NCBI RefSeq assembly: GCF_025639805.1
Contig: NZ_CP106735.1
Location: 4,559,501 to 4,623,500 of the forward strand
Direction: 5' to 3'
Origin: Reichenbachiella carrageenanivorans
GTDB taxonomy: Bacteria > Bacteroidota > Bacteroidia > Cytophagales > Cyclobacteriaceae
Length of the DNA stretch: 64,000 bases
The notes under the pieces are model-generated. The model had not been told where the DNA came from. It worked only from the letters and a program-made list of their open reading frames with translations, and did not search any database. Both the position numbers and the translations under genes were made by a program. How positions within the stretch are numbered: the first letter of the stretch is position 1; each line of letters opens with the position of its first letter. This document shows, in pieces, positions 53,987 through 63,082 of the stretch.

Positions 53987-54612
53987 GCAAGATCAAAATC
54001 ATAGTAGCAGACGACCACCAATTATTTCGCGAGGGTATTATCTCTCTATTGTCAAAAAACAATTCGTTGGACATCATAGGAGAAGCAGCTTCTGCAGAGG
54101 AGCTATTTAAACTGATGGATTAGGCGGCCCCTCACGTTGTTCTTATGGACATTTCCATGCCTGGAACCAACGGTCTAGATGCGATCAAACAAGCTAGAGA
54201 CAAAAATCCTGAAACGAAATTTATCGTACTGACCATGCATGCTGAAGGCCAATATGTAGTAAAAGCCGTCCGCAATGGCGCTTATGGCTACTTGATAAAA
54301 AATGCTGACGAAAATGAATTGATCGCCGCCATAGAGGCCGTAGCTCTGGGCAAAAAGTATTTCAATAGTGAAATATCTCAACTCATGATTGGCAACATGG
54401 CACTAGAAGGCGAATCACACAAAAAGCTATCGGATAGAGAGATGGAGGTATTAGAGTTGGTGTCCGAAGGAAGAACCACCAAAGAAATAGCTGATCAACT
54501 CTTCGTAAGTGCCCGTACCGTAGATACGCACAGAGTAAATATGATGAAAAAACTCAACGTGCAAAACACCGCAGAACTCATTAAAAAAGCCGCTCATTTG
54601 AAGCTGATTTGA
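53983..54612 (+). pseudogene. NarL/FixJ-family response regulator interrupted by an in-frame TAG
   Basis: Reading from the ATG at 53983 (overlapping the kinase TGA by 4 nt), the frame encodes a normal NarL-type regulator of 209 codons, except for TAG at 54121-54123 (codon 47). Before it: receiver start MSKIKIIVADDHQLFREG (acidic pair Asp10, Asp11) and LDIIGEAASAEELFKLMD. After it: VVLMDISMPG with phospho-acceptor Asp56, AYGYLIKNAD (Lys), then the LuxR helix-turn-helix LSDREMEVLELVSEGRTTKE and VSARTVDTHRVNMMKKL. A single C-to-T change from CAG or a similar change would create it. A shorter frame from the ATG at 54145 (155 residues) keeps the DNA-binding half but lacks the acidic pair. It may be a true nonsense mutation, a sequencing error, or suppressed in vivo; I cannot tell. 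Confidence 0.9.
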
Positions 54613-54613
54613 C

Positions 54614-54633
54614 GCTCAGTAAAAATACTGAGC
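54614..54633 (+). repeat. Perfect hairpin just after the response regulator
   Basis: GCTCAGTA (54614-54621) and TACTGAGC (54626-54633) form an 8-bp stem with an AAAA loop. It lies 2 nt after the regulator stop. It lacks a U-tract, so it may end transcription weakly or stabilise the mRNA end. Confidence 0.55.
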
Positions 54634-54733
54634 TCAGAATACCAGTTTATGCAGAGTCTAGCATTGCCTAGAGGAACCTAACTTAGTCATCTGAAAAAAT
54701 GCACCCATTGCATTTTCATTTAAAGTTAGAGCT

Positions 54734-56005
54734 ATGCAAATATTCGACATCATTGCGGTATTGATCTTTTTTTCGGGATTATTTATTTTCCTTAATACCT
54801 TCTACCTCAAACTTCCATCCTCTATAGGGTTGAGTATTTTAGCCTTATTACTTTCCTTTTTGGTACTCATATTTGGTCTGGCATTTCCCCAGTTTCATTT
54901 GGCCGAACATGTGAAAGCCTATGATATGGAAGATGTACTGATCAGGTTTGTCCTCAGTGTTATGCTATTTGCAGGTGCGCTCAATATAGATTTTGGGAAA
55001 CTCGGCAAACAGCTTGTGCCTGTAATTGTCTTAGCATTCTTTGGAGTACTCATTTCCACTTTTGTCATCGGTACATTCGTTTATTACATGCTTGATTTTA
55101 TGAATATCGAGCTCAGCTACCTTGGCGCATTGATCTTTGGGGCACTGATTTCTTCTACAGACCCAGTAGCTGTAACCAAAATGATCCAAAGACACCAACT
55201 TTCCAATGAATTAGAAAACAAAATATCAGGTGAATCCTTACTCAATGGAGGAATTGCCATTGTACTTGCCCTAGTTCTGATGAGTCTGTACAAAGAGCAA
55301 GCTATCACTGGCGCACTAAGCTTAGGAGGTTCTATTTGGGTATTTTTGAGAGATTTAGGTGGCGGTTTGATCGTAGGTCTCTTCTTCGGATGGCTGGGCT
55401 ATCAAGCACTCAAATATATCGACAATGACGAAGCACAAGTAGAAGTGTTGATTACCATGGCTCTCGTGATGGTAGGCTCCTACGTAGCCAACTATCTCAA
55501 TGTATCTTCGATGCTAGTAGCCGTCTTGTCTGGTTTGGTTATTAGAAATTCCGAAAAATCTAGTGATGGAGAAAGTGCCGTAGGTGCGTACGTTTTTAAG
55601 TTTTGGCAACTGATGGAAGAGTCTATGGCTGCCATGCTCTTCGTACTCATAGGTTTTGAAATGCTCGTGATTCCGCTGAGATTAGACTACTTCGCCGCAG
55701 GATTTTTTGCTCTTAACATTGTGCTATTTGCTCGGTGGATCAGTGTGTTTCTCCCTATCAAATTTTTGGCTAACACTCATGCCTTTGACAAAGGAACGGT
55801 TTCCGTATTATCATGGGGGGCCTTACGTGGTGGGCTACCCGTAGCCGTTTCACTTTCACTCACAGGATTTCCCGGTCAAGAAATCATTGTCACCATGACC
55901 TATGTTGTGGTCGTTTGCTCAGTACTCTATCAAGGCCTGACTTTGGGCAAGCTGGTTCGCTCCTATCAGGCACAGCAGTATCCTAGTCATCAAATGAAAG
56001 TATAA
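54734..56005 (+). CDS. Na+/H+ antiporter, NhaP/CPA1 family
   Basis: The 423-residue protein has about 12-13 helices. Family motifs: LILFGLAF-type early helices (FLVLIFGLAFPQF), LRFVLSVMLFAGALNIDFG, and the core DPVAVTKMIQ inside LISSTDPVAVTK (about 137-146), with SGESLLNGGIAIVLALVLMS as the second unwound helix. The later block GALRGGLPVAVSLSL is the conserved G-A-x-R-G motif. It exchanges cytoplasmic Na+ (or K+) for H+ at the inner membrane. A single gene with a strong terminator downstream. Confidence 0.95.
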   Translation: MQIFDIIAVLIFFSGLFIFLNTFYLKLPSSIGLSILALLLSFLVLIFGLAFPQFHLAEHVKAYDMEDVLIRFVLSVMLFAGALNIDFGKLGKQLVPVIVLAFFGVLISTFVIGTFVYYMLDFMNIELSYLGALIFGALISSTDPVAVTKMIQRHQLSNELENKISGESLLNGGIAIVLALVLMSLYKEQAITGALSLGGSIWVFLRDLGGGLIVGLFFGWLGYQALKYIDNDEAQVEVLITMALVMVGSYVANYLNVSSMLVAVLSGLVIRNSEKSSDGESAVGAYVFKFWQLMEESMAAMLFVLIGFEMLVIPLRLDYFAAGFFALNIVLFARWISVFLPIKFLANTHAFDKGTVSVLSWGALRGGLPVAVSLSLTGFPGQEIIVTMTYVVVVCSVLYQGLTLGKLVRSYQAQQYPSHQMKV

Positions 56006-56114
56006 AAAAATTAAGACCTGTTTCAATAACAGCCTTCAGACTTCCAGTGTAATGTGTTTTCCTACACCCTAAAATCTGATAACAATTTATTTTGGTGGTT
56101 TTTTGAATGGCAAG

Positions 56115-56143
56115 ACGGAGACTCTTACGAGTCTCCGTTTTTA
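56115..56143 (+). terminator. Strong terminator downstream of the Na+/H+ antiporter
   Basis: ACGGAGACTC (56115-56124) pairs perfectly with GAGTCTCCGT (56129-56138) over 10 bp with a TTAC loop and runs into a T-tract. It is the likely end of the antiporter mRNA. Confidence 0.9.
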
Positions 56144-56302
56144 TTTCTCATATTGGTCTACTTCGTTCTACACGATCTCCCGTTTTTCAATTCTTCTTCA
56201 ACCTGATTGAGGTTGCCAGTCACCGAGGAAATAATAACGTTGAACGACTATAATTATACCGCCTACTGAAATGATTTAGTATTGTTTCAGGATAGATTGG
56301 TT

Positions 56303-56346
56303 AAACCTGCTAGGCGCTTCGGCAAATAGCAGGTTTCTTTTTTCCA
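56303..56346 (+). terminator. Second terminator-like hairpin in the same gap
   Basis: AAACCTGCTA (56303-56312) pairs with TAGCAGGTTT (56327-56336) over 10 bp with a 14-nt loop and is followed on the plus strand by a T-rich run. On the minus strand no U-tract follows, so it does not serve manA well. It would end a plus-strand RNA begun after the first terminator. Confidence 0.6.
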
Positions 56347-56351
56347 TCTAT

Positions 56352-57560
56352 TCAATCCACTGGCGCAGAGGCTTTATACAAAGTAGCCGTACTCTTGGTG
56401 GTGATTTGATAATTGGCTCCAGCCAAAACAAAAGCTGCTTCCCCTCTCCCTAAGGTCAATACCTTTCCATCTTCTTTTACCTCTGCTTCTCCATCTAACA
56501 CGATCAATATTTCGGCCGTTTGTCCCGTCATTTGATAAATATCATTAGAACCTAGGTCTATTTTACTCAATTGAAAATCTGGCGCTGGGCTGACATATAT
56601 TCTCTCCAAACCATCGGCCTGTAGTTCGCCAGACAATAGCTGAGGGTGTGTAGCCTTGAACTCCACATGCTTGAGCAACTCAGGTACATCTACATGCTTA
56701 GGTGTGAGTCCTCCACGAAGCACATTGTCAGAATTCGCCATCAACTCCATGTTTTGCCCCTCTAAATAAGCATGAGGAATACCCGCGCCCTGAAATACTG
56801 CCTGACCTTGCTCTGCCTTTACGATATTGAAAAAGTATATCGAATAAATTCCTCGATCCAGCGCACCTACTTCTGTAGCAGTATCTACAGCCTTGGCTGC
56901 CCAATAATCTGGAGACGACTTATCCAACTCTCCTGCTCGATACAACGGCAAAATACGATCGACCAATGGCTGTAGCATCGTATTGCTCTCATCGTCGCTA
57001 AGCTCCATCACATGCTGATAGAGTGCCCGATACCCTCCAGTAGCAAATACTCCCTCCAAGCCTTCAAAGGCGGGCGTATTCTGTAGCACAGCCACCAACT
57101 GATCCTCTGGCAAGAAACCATGCAACAACCAAAACTCACTCAACGCCACCATGATTTCGGGCTTGTGATTGTCATCTTTGTAGTTTCTATGTGGTGCATT
57201 GAGCGGTATACCCTGCTCATTCTCTCGAGCAAAGCCCTTTTCTGCTTCTACCTTGGTAGGATGCACCTGTATGGACAACATGTCTTTTACGTCTAGTACT
57301 TTGAATAGGAACGACAATCGGCCAAACTTAGAAGCGATCGCACTACCCAAACTACCCATCAAATCCTTAGCAATCAAGCCATCCAATGTCTCTTCTCCTT
57401 CGCTACCAGAGACCAAAGCAGGTGCATTTACATGTGCACCCATCCAGTATTCGGCGTAAGGTTTGTCTTCTGCAGTGATATTTAATAATTGGGGGATGTA
57501 TTCCTGCCCGCCCCAAGCATAATTCTGAATTTTCCCTTTGAGTGAATAAATTTTAGACAT
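56352..57560 (-). CDS. manA: Mannose-6-phosphate isomerase, class I
   Basis: The 402-residue protein is a type I phosphomannose isomerase, which interconverts mannose 6-phosphate and fructose 6-phosphate with a zinc ion. Motifs: KIQNYAWGGQEYIPQLL, AEYWMGAHVNAPA, SIQVHPTK (zinc ligands Gln and His about 98), NHKPEIMVALSEFWLLHGF (Glu and catalytic context), FQGAGIPHAYLEGQNMELMA (His) and NSDNVLRGGLTPKHVDV (catalytic Arg). It is the entry point of mannose into glycolysis, which fits the mannosidase-like genes upstream on the same strand, although a terminator at 57685-57719 separates it from them. Single gene. Confidence 0.97.
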   Translation of the reverse strand: MSKIYSLKGKIQNYAWGGQEYIPQLLNITAEDKPYAEYWMGAHVNAPALVSGSEGEETLDGLIAKDLMGSLGSAIASKFGRLSFLFKVLDVKDMLSIQVHPTKVEAEKGFARENEQGIPLNAPHRNYKDDNHKPEIMVALSEFWLLHGFLPEDQLVAVLQNTPAFEGLEGVFATGGYRALYQHVMELSDDESNTMLQPLVDRILPLYRAGELDKSSPDYWAAKAVDTATEVGALDRGIYSIYFFNIVKAEQGQAVFQGAGIPHAYLEGQNMELMANSDNVLRGGLTPKHVDVPELLKHVEFKATHPQLLSGELQADGLERIYVSPAPDFQLSKIDLGSNDIYQMTGQTAEILIVLDGEAEVKEDGKVLTLGRGEAAFVLAGANYQITTKSTATLYKASAPVD

Positions 57561-57684
57561 CGATATTAGTGTGTATGTGTGTTGTTGATACTAATTTTAG
57601 TTTCATGCTGTGTCGGCATGCAAGTTAATATGGATCGTTAAAAGAAAGTATGGATTCATACATCCGAAGAAATATTAAAAACAG

Positions 57685-57719
57685 AAAACCTCTAAGACAG
57701 TAAATGCCCTAGAGGTTTT
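57685..57719 (-). terminator. Terminator of the glycan operon (minus strand)
   Basis: On the minus strand AAAACCTCTA (57710-57719) pairs with TAGAGGTTTT (57685-57694) over 10 bp around a 15-nt loop, then a T-rich stretch follows. It lies just after the GH99-like lipoprotein stop. Confidence 0.82.
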
Positions 57720-57744
57720 GTTTCACATACTTCAATCTCTGACC

Positions 57745-58947
57745 TTAATTCAAGACCTGTTTTGATGCTGCATAGTCTTTTTTCAAAAACAATCGAATAG
57801 CTGCATGTGCCATATCTATACTTATAGAAGCGTCTTTCTCTGCCTGATACATCGCCTGCTGAATCGCAACTGCTACTTCATATTTCAAATGATCATCTAC
57901 AGCAATTTCTCCTTTTAGCTTGCTGATCTGTTTTTCTGTTTGGATTAAGTTTTGAAATCCATTTTCCACACTCGGTTCTATCTCCGTTCCTTCGTTCCAG
58001 TCGTTCCAGGTCTCAATCATCACATACTTCATGGGTATCTCTCCGTGATACTTGTGGATGTACATCCAGGTAGAATCATAGATAGCTCCACCGCCACGAG
58101 ATATGAGTCTATTGCCTCCCCATGAAGTATTTTTCCTATCGTCAAACCCAGCCCATACGCCCCCTCCTACAAATGGATAAACTTTATTTTCAAATGTATT
58201 TACTTGGTCATAAAAGTAATCTAGATAAGGTTTACCCCAATTTGAGCCATCTGCCATCCAAGCTCCTCCTGGCTGTACCCAAGGATAAAAAGCATCCACA
58301 TAATCCTGTGTATTTTCCCCTTCTCCAAAAGTATTCCAAATGAGCAGTGCTTGATCTTTTCCAAAAACAGAATCAAGAGATTGGCGGAGTTGCTCAGCTG
58401 TGAGGTACTTGTTTGGATAATCAAAAGAATAAAAAACAGGCTTTTGGTCATACCTCAGATAGTGTGGATTGTGATCAACATAGCTTGTTTTGAACTGCTC
58501 CAACTTAAACAAAGTGGTGTCCAATGGTGCTGCCAGATCAAACCCTTGGTCGTCGAAACTGATCGAAAATTTGAAATCAAACCCATTATCAGACAAGCTA
58601 TCCAGCTCCTGAATCGCTTCCAAGACCAAACCCATTCCGACACGATCATATTCATCTTTCACATTCACCACTACTCCATCGATCCCCGCACTCCAAGCCA
58701 ATAATAGGTGATAAAACAAAGTTGATTTACGATGAGAATCGTAAGTACCGATCAGTGGTTGATTGGCGTGTCCAAACTGCCAATGCCGCAAAGAGTCCTC
58801 TCCTGCATCTTGATCACCATACCAACTCATGTAGTGAATGATTACATCTGGGGTTTCTTTTATCACTTGCTGATCAGGTTGGCAGGCCGAAAAACACCCC
58901 CACACGCTCATAAAAAGGACCCAACTATATCTATACATATTTATCAT
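57745..58947 (-). CDS. GH99-like glycoside hydrolase lipoprotein
   Basis: The 400-residue protein has the lipoprotein signal peptide YSWVLFMSVWGCFSAC with the lipid cysteine at about residue 22, so it is anchored to an envelope membrane. One GH71/GH99-like (beta/alpha)8 domain covers about 35-345: VIIHYMSWYGDQDAG, LLLAWSAGIDGVVVNVKDEYD, FDFKFSISFDDQG, FYPWVQPGGAWMAD, and the hallmark MIETWNDWNEGTEIEP (about 308-323) that holds the two catalytic acids of the GH99 endo-alpha-mannosidase/mannanase group. A helical C-terminal unit follows. The substrate is inferred to be an alpha-mannan or a related glycan, since a GH130-like enzyme and mannose-6-phosphate isomerase are nearby. Starts at Met1 or Met4 are possible. 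Confidence 0.86.
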   Translation of the reverse strand: MINMYRYSWVLFMSVWGCFSACQPDQQVIKETPDVIIHYMSWYGDQDAGEDSLRHWQFGHANQPLIGTYDSHRKSTLFYHLLLAWSAGIDGVVVNVKDEYDRVGMGLVLEAIQELDSLSDNGFDFKFSISFDDQGFDLAAPLDTTLFKLEQFKTSYVDHNPHYLRYDQKPVFYSFDYPNKYLTAEQLRQSLDSVFGKDQALLIWNTFGEGENTQDYVDAFYPWVQPGGAWMADGSNWGKPYLDYFYDQVNTFENKVYPFVGGGVWAGFDDRKNTSWGGNRLISRGGGAIYDSTWMYIHKYHGEIPMKYVMIETWNDWNEGTEIEPSVENGFQNLIQTEKQISKLKGEIAVDDHLKYEVAVAIQQAMYQAEKDASISIDMAHAAIRLFLKKDYAASKQVLN

Positions 58948-59186
58948 TTTTTGAAAAAACTACTTAGGTCAATCTAAATTATGTTTGTCCTTGCGACCTA
59001 AAGACTTTGAGCTAAAAAACGCCCTATTAATCGTCAAATCATTGTTGTTGTGAATAGGCCTAGTACTTCCATCTTCTTGTTCATATTCACTCTAGTAATC
59101 AATTATATCCCATAATTATCACTCAAACCCAAAACTGTAAATTCAAAACTAGAAGCCCTAAATCAAACCTAAGTAGTTAACCCTTT

Positions 59187-61769
59187 TTATTTAATAATCA
59201 ACTTTCTGTGTGTTATACCTGTATTGGTTTCCATTTGAATAATAAACAAACCGGTTTGCCCTTTTGCATTCCAATTGAACTCGTGTGTACCAGCCTGCAA
59301 GGTCTCTCTGACTATTTGATCGACTAGCTCACCTCCAGTACCATACACTTTGATAGACACAGGTTGTGGTTGTGCAAGGTTTAATGAGAAATTAGTCTCA
59401 CTTGTAGCAGGGTTAGGATAGATGTTGAATTCTAGTGCTAAAGCTTCAGGAATGCCACCCAGTACACTACCGTTGTTGATGATCTCATTAGAGAGTGCGA
59501 TAGATCCTGTCGCATCTTTTTCTACAAATTTGGCAATAGCCTGCTCCAACTTAGGGTAGAAGGTATCATAATCTCTCGTCTCCGATTCTATAAGTTGTGC
59601 GGCTTGATAGATCTTTGTAGAGGCTGAATAAAGATCGTCGTTTACTGTTATTTCTACATCCTTGAATGTGGCTATATTTTCTGCTGTCTTGGTCATGTAA
59701 GTAAATCCATGCTCCTTACTTGGCTCTATTTCAGTTCCCTCATTCCAATCATTCCAAGTTTCTAAAATGATCCAGTTCAAAGGTACATCGTCACTATAGT
59801 CATGTACCAAATCCCATGTTTCCTGATAAGTCTCCCCGTTTTTTCTATCTATCCAACGGTCTTGTCCCCAGCTCGCCTTGCGATCATCAAACCCTGGCCA
59901 TACTGCGCCAGTAGCAAACGTGATCTCTTCTCTGATTTTCAATGTACGATAATACCAATCTAGATAATCGGCACCCCAGATGGTTCCTTTATCATCAAAC
60001 CCCTGCACCCAAGGATAATAAGAATCTATGGCCTCGTTGCTAGCTTCAAAATCTATTTCATTTCGCAGTAAAATTGGTTTTTCTTCGCCAAACACATTGG
60101 ATACTGCATCCCTATAATCATCTGAGGTAAGAAATCCATCGTAGTTCCATACAAAAATCACTGGTTCGCCATTTTTATACAAATAATTGTCTGTCTCGGC
60201 TATGATGTCATTTTTGAGGGTGGTCAATTCAGTCTCTACCGACGTCTTCGTCATGTCTTGATCGTCGTAGCTTACGGCTACTTTATAATCAAAGGAAGGT
60301 TTCACGTCCACTATTCTTTGCAGAGACGGGATCACTTTTTTCAAAGTTTCTTCGTCATACTCGGTTCTTACATTGACTACCATTCCGTCTACACCTACAG
60401 CAGATGATAGCAAAATGTGATACAAATGCGTCGCCCAACTTTGTGAATTATATTGCCCAATGATTGGCTCCTGAGCAGCCCCGTCCTTCCAATGGTTTCC
60501 ATCTTCACCTTCGCTAAACCAGCCCAAATAATGCATATAGACTCGCTTGGTCTCATCATTTTCTTCTGGTTCTACAGGCTCTTCGGCCAACTCATCGTCA
60601 ATAATCTGATCCAAAAATTCAATAGCCGCAACGCCGTCTTTGTTGATAAACTCTTGAATAGCATCTTCTAAAACTGGATAGTAAAGTTCGTAGTCTCTAT
60701 CATCCGCTTCGATAAGCGTAGCAGCTTCATATACCTTGGTAGAGGCAGATAGCAAGTCTGCATCTAGTGTAGCTGTCTCGCCCTTAAATTCGGCAATATT
60801 CGCAGCTGTTTTGTTTACATATGTAAAACCATGCGCTACACTTGGTTCGATCTCAGTACCTTCATTCCAATCGTTCCAAGTTTCGATAATCACCCATTCT
60901 ACGGATTTGGCATGTACAATATCCCAAATGCTCTCATAAGTAGCCCCTTCGTTTCTATCGATCCATCGATTTTGCCCCCAACTGGCATCTCTATCGTCGA
61001 ACCCAGGCCATACTGCACCTGTCGAAAAATCTACATCGCCAGCTGTGATCTTATCATTGATGGTATTATAATACCAATTGAGATATCCCTCTCCCCAGTT
61101 GGTTCCATCTTCGGCGTAGCCTTGTACCCAAGGGTAGTAAGAGTTAATGGGATTGGGATCACTTTCTGAATCCTCGATCTCATTTCTCAACAAAATGGGA
61201 CTGTCTTCTGTAAATACATTTGACACGGCAGTCCTATAGTTGTCTGTAGTCAGAAATCCACTATAATCCCAAATGAAAATCACTGGTTCGCCATCTTTAT
61301 ACAGGTAATTATCTGTAGCTGTGAGAATATCATCCTTGAGGGTCGTCAATTCTGTTTCTACAGCCACCTGAGTCATATCTTGATCATCATAGCTCACTGC
61401 TACTGAGTAGTCAAAAGTGGCATCTATGTCTGTGATACGCTTGAGCGAAGGCAGTACTGCCTTGAGGCTATTTTCATCATACTCGGTACGTACATTGACC
61501 ACCATACCATCCACTCCACACGCAGATGACAGTAAGATTTGGTATAAGTGAGTAGCCCATGACTGGGAATCATAATAGCCAATCAAAGGCTCACGCGGTG
61601 CTCCATCTTTCCAATGGTTTCCTTCTTCTGTCGCTCCAAACCAGCCCATATAGTGCATATAAACTTTTTTGTTGATTGTTTCTTCTGGCTCTGGTTCGCT
61701 GGCCTGAACCGAATGGAAACAAAAAGCGAGCGATAATAAAACTAGACTAGTGTGTAGTGCTTTTTTCAT
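59187..61769 (-). CDS. Duplicated GH99-like glycosidase with T9SS sorting domain
   Basis: The protein has 860 residues. The signal peptide covers 1-23 (LHTSLVLLSLAFCFHSVQA). Two full GH99-like domains follow in tandem, at about 33-345 and 410-725, each with HYMGWF or HYLGWF, GVDGMVVNVRTEYDE, VAVSYDDQDMT and IETWNDWNEGTEIEPS or LETWNDWNEGTEIEPS (ends near residues 310 and 683). Each is followed by the same helical unit (AATLIEADDRDYELYYPVLE, AAQLIESETRDYDTFYPKLE). The last about 80 residues form a type A T9SS sorting domain (FNIYPNPATSETNFSLNLAQ ... HRKLIIK), so it is secreted or attached to the cell surface. The two copies differ by many substitutions, so the duplication is not recent. It overlaps the MFS gene by 4 nt. 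Confidence 0.93.
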   Translation of the reverse strand: MKKALHTSLVLLSLAFCFHSVQASEPEPEETINKKVYMHYMGWFGATEEGNHWKDGAPREPLIGYYDSQSWATHLYQILLSSACGVDGMVVNVRTEYDENSLKAVLPSLKRITDIDATFDYSVAVSYDDQDMTQVAVETELTTLKDDILTATDNYLYKDGEPVIFIWDYSGFLTTDNYRTAVSNVFTEDSPILLRNEIEDSESDPNPINSYYPWVQGYAEDGTNWGEGYLNWYYNTINDKITAGDVDFSTGAVWPGFDDRDASWGQNRWIDRNEGATYESIWDIVHAKSVEWVIIETWNDWNEGTEIEPSVAHGFTYVNKTAANIAEFKGETATLDADLLSASTKVYEAATLIEADDRDYELYYPVLEDAIQEFINKDGVAAIEFLDQIIDDELAEEPVEPEENDETKRVYMHYLGWFSEGEDGNHWKDGAAQEPIIGQYNSQSWATHLYHILLSSAVGVDGMVVNVRTEYDEETLKKVIPSLQRIVDVKPSFDYKVAVSYDDQDMTKTSVETELTTLKNDIIAETDNYLYKNGEPVIFVWNYDGFLTSDDYRDAVSNVFGEEKPILLRNEIDFEASNEAIDSYYPWVQGFDDKGTIWGADYLDWYYRTLKIREEITFATGAVWPGFDDRKASWGQDRWIDRKNGETYQETWDLVHDYSDDVPLNWIILETWNDWNEGTEIEPSKEHGFTYMTKTAENIATFKDVEITVNDDLYSASTKIYQAAQLIESETRDYDTFYPKLEQAIAKFVEKDATGSIALSNEIINNGSVLGGIPEALALEFNIYPNPATSETNFSLNLAQPQPVSIKVYGTGGELVDQIVRETLQAGTHEFNWNAKGQTGLFIIQMETNTGITHRKLIIK

Positions 61770-63013
61770 GCTTTTTCATGTTTAGATTCTTGTATAATTG
61801 TTTTTGCTAGTGGGATAGAAAGCATCTGTATGATGCCTATCACCACTAATGAATATCGAATCGCAAATGATTCGGAGATGTAATAGTCGAGTACGATAAA
61901 CAAGGAAAGGCCTAGGAATCTTCCCACATAAAGTCCGAACTCATGATTGACGATATAGGAGAACTCGCTCCGTTTCGTCAATTCACTCAAGTAGTTGATC
62001 ACTTTCATCTGAATCGGGAAATAAGCGATATCATGTAGGGGCTGATATAGCACCTTACACATGACAAAAACGATAACGCCGAAGGATGAAAATAAAAGGC
62101 TGTGCGTCAGAGCTCCTACAAAAAAGATGACATAGCCCAATGAAAATATATAAATACGATGCTGTGGTTTGCTTATTCTGCCAAGTACATAAAGTACAAT
62201 GGCCGTCACAATACCACTAATGCTCTGAACAGAGGAGAGTGTACTTTCGTCTCCTACAAGTCTTAAAATCAAAATGGCTGGCACAGTCACCAGATAGCCT
62301 TGAGTCATGCCCTTGAGTGAGGCTAATACCAGCAGTTTTCGCCACAGCTTATCGAATCGAAAGTAAATAATACGATCTACTTTTGGGTTTTTGAAAGACC
62401 CGCGATGTATCACTATACTCGAAAGCACAGTAAGCAAAAACACCGCAATCGTGATGACACGATAAACAGCCGTAGCATCTCCATCGAATAAGTTGTAACT
62501 AGACGTGAGGACGAATAAAAAACCAATAACGGCTGGCACCGCAATCCCCGTGATGGTATAGAAAAAAGTCTCTAACCCATAGTAGTAATTCCGATTGTTG
62601 TCTTCTGTGGTTTCAATCGCTAGAAAATCACGGTTAGACCAGAAAAAACCATAGGATATTCCCATCAACAACCCTGAAATACCTACTTCTACAAAAGTGA
62701 TGTCCTTGAGAAACATCATTACTGAAATAGAAATGCCACTGAGAATCATGCCCAGACTGTACAATCCCTTCACACTAAACTTGCGCAACAAGAAACCATT
62801 GAGCACGAAAGTGATTGGAATACCCGTAAACACAGTAATCTGATATAGAATCACCGCACTAGAGCTATTGAGACTGCGCATGATATAAGCACTCACAAAA
62901 ATCTCTATGATGGGAAGCACAAGTGCATATATCATATTGGTCATCAACAAAATGCGCATGTCCCGTGGCATTTCATTAAAAAAGCGTATTTCGCCCTGTA
63001 TTTTCTTAATCAT
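61766..63013 (-). CDS. MFS transporter of the glycan cluster
   Basis: The 415-residue protein has 12 hydrophobic segments, starting MRILLMTNMIYALVLPIIEI. The loop between helices 2 and 3 has FVLNGFLLRKFSVKGLYSLG, a variant of the MFS G-x-x-x-D/R-x-x-G signature. Between the halves lies a short basic loop (FDKLWRKLLVLASLKGMTQ). It lies between the GH130-like gene and the duplicated GH99-like gene and overlaps the latter by 4 nt, so it likely imports the oligosaccharide or mannose released outside. The substrate is inferred from context only. Confidence 0.88.
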   Translation of the reverse strand: MIKKIQGEIRFFNEMPRDMRILLMTNMIYALVLPIIEIFVSAYIMRSLNSSSAVILYQITVFTGIPITFVLNGFLLRKFSVKGLYSLGMILSGISISVMMFLKDITFVEVGISGLLMGISYGFFWSNRDFLAIETTEDNNRNYYYGLETFFYTITGIAVPAVIGFLFVLTSSYNLFDGDATAVYRVITIAVFLLTVLSSIVIHRGSFKNPKVDRIIYFRFDKLWRKLLVLASLKGMTQGYLVTVPAILILRLVGDESTLSSVQSISGIVTAIVLYVLGRISKPQHRIYIFSLGYVIFFVGALTHSLLFSSFGVIVFVMCKVLYQPLHDIAYFPIQMKVINYLSELTKRSEFSYIVNHEFGLYVGRFLGLSLFIVLDYYISESFAIRYSLVVIGIIQMLSIPLAKTIIQESKHEKA

Positions 63014-63082
63014 AGTTTTTCTCGTTTCTGCTCAACAACGACAAGCTAAAGATGCCTCTCTAGCTTATCGTTCATCGTAATT

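Larger units (their letters stand above)
56006..56351. other. Convergent intergenic region with two plus-strand terminators
   Basis: This gap of 346 nt lies between the antiporter stop and the manA stop. It contains a strong terminator at 56115, a hairpin CAACCT/AGGTTG at 56199-56215, and a second terminator-like hairpin at 56303. No coding frame is convincing. The second plus-strand terminator would have nothing to end unless an RNA starts in between; see findings. Confidence 0.6.

Noticed and set aside
54145..54612. Independent LuxR-type regulator gene beginning at 54145
   Set aside because: It starts one residue before the phospho-acceptor Asp of a receiver domain whose first part is present upstream in the same frame; it is the rest of an interrupted gene.
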